Position numbers and translations under genes: made by a program
NCBI RefSeq assembly: GCF_008065135.1
Contig: NZ_CP042914.1
Location: forward strand, 5,995,404 to 6,059,403
Direction: 5' to 3'
Origin: Roseimaritima ulvae
GTDB lineage: Bacteria > Planctomycetota > Planctomycetia > Pirellulales > Pirellulaceae
DNA length: 64,000 bases
Notes under the pieces: model-generated
Database searches by the model: none
Seen by the model: only the letters and a program-made list of their open reading frames with translations
Told to the model about the DNA's origin: nothing
Shown here: piece after piece, positions 61,376 through 64,000 of the stretch
How the letters are laid out: each line of letters begins with the position of its first letter
How positions within the stretch are numbered: position 1 is the first letter of the stretch

Positions 61376-61681
61376 CTACGGTTGGTCGCTGACGGTTTCC
61401 GCCCCCCCAGCTGACTTAAGCACTTCCAGCCGCATGCCCAGGGCCCGATACAGCTGATTGAATTGCTGTACGAATTCCGCTTGCTGCTGTCGCGGCAAAC
61501 GCAGCGGCCCGCCGTGCAATCGCCCGGCGTCGCGCAGCTGGCCGTGTCGCGGTTCCTCTGCCAGCGAGCTCTGCTGCAAACGGTCGGCCTCCGTGGCGGC
61601 GGCGTTCGACGCAGCGGCCGCCGCCGAGTCGACGTGCACGATCACGGCTTCACAGGGCGATGCATCGCGGGGACTGCTCAT
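61376..61681 (-). CDS. Small hypothetical protein
   Basis: A 101-residue soluble protein, Ala/Gln-rich, without signal peptide. Its end (QQQAEFVQQFNQLYRALGMRLEVL) is probably helical. It starts 6 bp after the stop of the membrane protein gene at 61688, so it is likely co-transcribed. No family recognised; part of the coding claim rests on this spacing. Confidence 0.5.
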   Translation of the reverse strand: MSSPRDASPCEAVIVHVDSAAAAASNAAATEADRLQQSSLAEEPRHGQLRDAGRLHGGPLRLPRQQQAEFVQQFNQLYRALGMRLEVLKSAGGAETVSDQP

Positions 61682-61687
61682 GATTAT

Positions 61688-62188
61688 TTACTGCCCATCA
61701 AAATTGCCCGCCACACCGGCTCGCCCCAACACCCGCAAGTGGAACACGCCCAACACGGCAAACAGCCCCAGCCAAGGTCCCAGCAGAGGCAGATAGGCGA
61801 TATGTCCGGCCATTCGTGCCAGCGGCAAACTCTGCAGCCGCACGCCGTTGACCGCGCCAACTAAACCGCCCGAGGACACGATCAAGCTGAGTAGGCCCAG
61901 GGGATAATTATATGGCCACAACACATCGCTCCACGACACGATCGTCTGCACCACGCCGCCGATCAAACTAACCGATTCGCCTGTCAAAGTCTCGAACAGG
62001 GTGACGCCGATCACAAAGGCCAGAAACACCAGCCAACTGGTGTACACCCACAACAGCCAGCCGCCCGACCGACGCACCGCTCGCCGCGCGACGCCCATCC
62101 GCCAGGGCAGAGCCAGACGGGCTTGGCCTTCGACAAGTTGTTCCGGCAATCCGGAAGCCAACGGTTCGGAGAAGGGATGGTCGGTCAC
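61688..62188 (-). CDS. Membrane protein of unknown function
   Basis: A 166-residue protein with a polar N-terminus (residues 1-40) and three to four membrane helices (LLWVYTSWLVFLAFVIGVTLF, PLGLLSLIVSSGGLVGAV, HIAYLPLLGPWLGLFAVLGVF). No motif is recognised. It heads a two-gene unit with the small gene at 61376. Confidence 0.7.
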   Translation of the reverse strand: MTDHPFSEPLASGLPEQLVEGQARLALPWRMGVARRAVRRSGGWLLWVYTSWLVFLAFVIGVTLFETLTGESVSLIGGVVQTIVSWSDVLWPYNYPLGLLSLIVSSGGLVGAVNGVRLQSLPLARMAGHIAYLPLLGPWLGLFAVLGVFHLRVLGRAGVAGNFDGQ

Positions 62189-62389
62189 GCGTGTCGATCG
62201 TTGAAAGGCCGTGCGTCGGAGCAGGGTTTCAATATAACCGCCGGCGGCGGGGGGCGGGAGTCGGCGCTGTGGGGTATGCTGAACAGAACAGACCAGCGGC
62301 CGCAGGCTCGGTGAATCGGATCCCTACCCGCCGTCGCTTGCTGACCACTTTGCCTCTCCAAAATCGCCATACTCCCTCCCTTGTTGACG

Positions 62390-62944
62390 ATGCACTACCT
62401 GATTCGTGTCGGTTCGTTTGGAACCCTGTTTCGCTGCCAGGCGCAAGATGCCACGAGGTACGAACGCGGCCAGCGGGTCGTTTGCCGCACGCCGCGGGGG
62501 CTGGAAATCGGCGCGGTCACCGCCGTGGTTTCAGCCGATAGAGACATCGAGGGCAGGGTAGTCCGCCGCACCACGACCGAAGACGAATTGCTGGTCGACC
62601 GCCTGGAACGCCACCGCACCAAAGCGGTCATCCGTTGTCAGCAGTTGCTGGCGGACGGCGGCCACGAGGCCAGTTTGTTGGAAGTCGATCCGCTGTTCGA
62701 TGGCCGCACGCTGGTGTTTTTCTTTCTGGGGCCGATCGACCAATCGGTGCAACAGATCACTGACGAGTTGGCCAGCGAATACGAGCGCAACGTCCGCAGT
62801 AAGCACTTTGCCAAACTGTTGGCCGAAGGCTGTGGCCCAGGTTGCGGCACGGAAGAGAAAGCCGGTGGTGGCTGCAGCGGTGGCTGTGCGGTATGCGTGG
62901 CCGCGGCGGCCTGCGGCAAATCTGGAGTGACGCAGTCGCCCTAA
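62390..62944 (+). CDS. PSP1-domain protein with Cys-rich tail
   Basis: A 184-residue protein with the PSP1 C-terminal region: ERGQRVVCRTPRGLEIGAV, RCQQLLADGGHEASLLEVDPLFDGRTLVFFFLG and FAKLLAEGCGPGCG. The tail has six cysteines in CGPGCG, CSGGCAVC and AAAAC, enough for a zinc or iron-sulfur site. PSP1 homologues such as YaaT act in biofilm and RNA-processing complexes in Bacillus. The ATG at 62390 is preferred to a TTG at 62381. Function here is unknown. Confidence 0.8.
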   Translation: MHYLIRVGSFGTLFRCQAQDATRYERGQRVVCRTPRGLEIGAVTAVVSADRDIEGRVVRRTTTEDELLVDRLERHRTKAVIRCQQLLADGGHEASLLEVDPLFDGRTLVFFFLGPIDQSVQQITDELASEYERNVRSKHFAKLLAEGCGPGCGTEEKAGGGCSGGCAVCVAAAACGKSGVTQSP

Positions 62945-62985
62945 CACGGCGGCGTTTGGCTCGCTGGCAGGTAGGAAGATTTGGG

Positions 62986-63122
62986 GGTAGGAAAATTGGC
63001 GCCGGAGCGGTCGCGGCGCGCGGTTTAGAGGGCAAAAAGATTGAAGGCAGGAAGAACGGAGCTGGAGCAAGCCCCGCGAATCATCTTCCTACATCTATTT
63101 CACTACCCCTAATTTTCCTACC
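62986..63122. repeat. Inverted repeat with 12-bp arms between convergent genes
   Basis: ggtaggaaaatt (62986-62997) and aattttcctacc (63111-63122) are perfect complements around 113 bp that includes further gtaggaagatt/aatcatcttcctac pairs. It lies between the PSP1 gene and the convergent cmk gene. No coding capacity. Confidence 0.6.
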
Positions 63123-63170
63123 GAACTTCCCTGCGATGGGCCCCGGCTTGTCCCGCTTGGAGTCCCTGGC

Positions 63171-63839
63171 TTAAGTCGCCGTTTGCCGGACGATTTGCAA
63201 GACCTTTTCCAGGACCTCGTCGGGTTGCAGGCCATCGGTGTTGACGACCACCGCATCCTCGGCTGGCCGCAACCGGCCGACTTCGCGAAGTCGATCTTCC
63301 AGGTCTCGTCGATTTTGATCGGCCAACACCTCCTCCAGTTGGACCTGCTTGCCGGATGCCGCCAACTGTTGCTGCCGCCGCTGAGCTCGGACTTCCGGCG
63401 ACGCGGTCAGAAAGATTTTGCATTCCGCGTCGGGGAACACTTCGGTGCCCTGATCGCGACCTTCGGTCACGATGTCTTGGCCGGCGGCGATGCGGCGTTG
63501 TTGGACGTTCAACCGCGTACGGACCTGGGGGTGATCGGCGGCGAAGCGAATATGCCGAGTGACTTCAGGGGTGCGGATCGCGTCGCTGACGTCTTCGCCG
63601 TTGAGCAATACGCGGCCGTCGTCAAAATCGATCTGACAGCCCTCGGCGATTTGCAACAATCGCTCAGGGTCGCTCCAAGGATCCGCGGCGTCCTGCGAGC
63701 GAGTTTGCTGGAGCGCGGCGTGGGTCACACAGCGATACATCGCGCCGGTGTCCAGGAAGGCGAACCCTAATCGCGTCGCTGCCAACCGAGCGATACTACT
63801 TTTGCCGGCCCCGGCCGGACCATCGATCGTAACAATCAC
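63171..63839 (-). CDS. cmk: Cytidylate kinase
   Basis: A 222-residue NMP kinase that phosphorylates CMP and dCMP with ATP. The P-loop DGPAGAGKSS is at residues 6-15, with LDTGAMYRCVTHAA next, IRTPEVTRHIRFAADHPQVR in the middle and VTEGRDQGTEVFPDAECKIFLTASPEVRA in the second half; RGRDQGT carries the substrate-binding Asp. DxxRDL-type RRDLEDRLREVGRLRPAEDAVVVNTDGL is near the end. The start is a GTG at 63839 overlapping the upstream stop by 4 bp (GTGA), so it is translationally coupled. Confidence 0.95.
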   Translation of the reverse strand: MIVTIDGPAGAGKSSIARLAATRLGFAFLDTGAMYRCVTHAALQQTRSQDAADPWSDPERLLQIAEGCQIDFDDGRVLLNGEDVSDAIRTPEVTRHIRFAADHPQVRTRLNVQQRRIAAGQDIVTEGRDQGTEVFPDAECKIFLTASPEVRAQRRQQQLAASGKQVQLEEVLADQNRRDLEDRLREVGRLRPAEDAVVVNTDGLQPDEVLEKVLQIVRQTAT

Positions 63840-64000
63840 GCGGGTCGCTCTCCGTCCTCTCGCGGCAATTCCTCTTGCGTCACCTGTGGCTGTGGGACTC
63901 CCCGTCGCACCTGTTCCAAGGCTTGGCCGACCTCGGGGTCCTGAGCCGCCGCGGCGGGCAGGTTGCCGAAGCGGATGGCGTAATAACGATTGGTCAAGGT
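63836..64000 (-). CDS. 3' end of a gene upstream of cmk (partial)
   Basis: The last 54 codons of a frame that enters from the right edge end at TGA (63838-63836), overlapping the cmk start. The peptide includes TNRYYAIRFGNLPAAAAQDPEV and ends EDGERPA. It is too short to name. The 4-bp overlap with cmk argues that it is a real gene in the same operon. Confidence 0.6.
   Translation of the reverse strand, partial: TLTNRYYAIRFGNLPAAAAQDPEVGQALEQVRRGVPQPQVTQEELPREDGERPA

Overview
The window looks like chromosomal DNA of a planctomycete, most likely of the Pirellulaceae. Several protein types that are largely confined to that phylum sit close together: a PSCyt1-DUF1549-DUF1553 protein coupled to a DUF1501 protein with a Tat signal, a formylglycine sulfatase, a PQQ-type beta-propeller protein, a DUF1570 metalloprotease-like protein and many secreted proteins of unknown function. 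The DNA is GC-rich, genes lie in short strand-switching groups, and intergenic regions are full of repeats and hairpins. I saw no rRNA, tRNA, CRISPR array or intact insertion sequence.

Layout. 1-800: repeat-rich DNA holding the relic of a sialidase-like gene. 0.8-11 kb: housekeeping and small genes (CinA/PncC, HU, a lipoprotein, a heptaheme cytochrome c with a small membrane partner, GlgX, an EEP-family hydrolase, DUF1569, MsrA, a SnoaL-like protein). 11.2-31.7 kb: a polyketide/lipid locus. It has a fatty-acyl-AMP ligase fused to a carrier protein, a 3813-residue bimodular type I PKS, an MMPL/RND exporter, and a four-gene tailoring operon (ALDH-like, GNAT-like, ThDP enzyme, type II thioesterase). 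31.9-35.4 kb: a YtrA-type GntR regulator with its ABC transporter and a clear palindromic operator. 35.7-40 kb: a small unknown gene and a CHASE4-like histidine kinase coupled to a REC-GGDEF-EAL protein. 40.4-47.3 kb: DUF1549/1553, DUF1501 and a sulfatase. 47.3-59.7 kb: a second ALDH-like protein, a hendecad-repeat lipoprotein, a PQQ-like propeller protein, GreA, a Gly/Tyr-rich secreted protein, an ABC1/UbiB kinase, an orphan ABC permease, a DUF1570 protein and two small unknowns. 59.9-64 kb: a 2-Cys peroxiredoxin, a nested-palindrome repeat region, a membrane protein pair, a PSP1-domain protein and cytidylate kinase.

How the PKS locus may work (inference from domain order): the FAAL activates a fatty acid and loads its own carrier domain. 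Module 1 (KS-AT-KR-ACP) adds a beta-hydroxy unit and module 2 (KS-AT-DH-ER-KR-ACP) a saturated unit. No thioesterase or reductase domain ends the PKS, so release must happen in trans. Candidates are the ALDH-like protein, the ThDP enzyme, or a further PKS elsewhere, because the PKS tail resembles the FAAL tail and may be a docking peptide. The MMPL protein probably exports the product.

The most striking non-coding signal is a family of short hairpins with a constant CGCCAG loop and stems that change in a compensatory way. They lie next to gene 3' ends across the window. Also notable are a roughly 700-bp nested palindrome downstream of the peroxiredoxin gene, a 123-bp direct repeat with a MITE-like element at the left end, and near-identical DNA in the two AT domains of the PKS.
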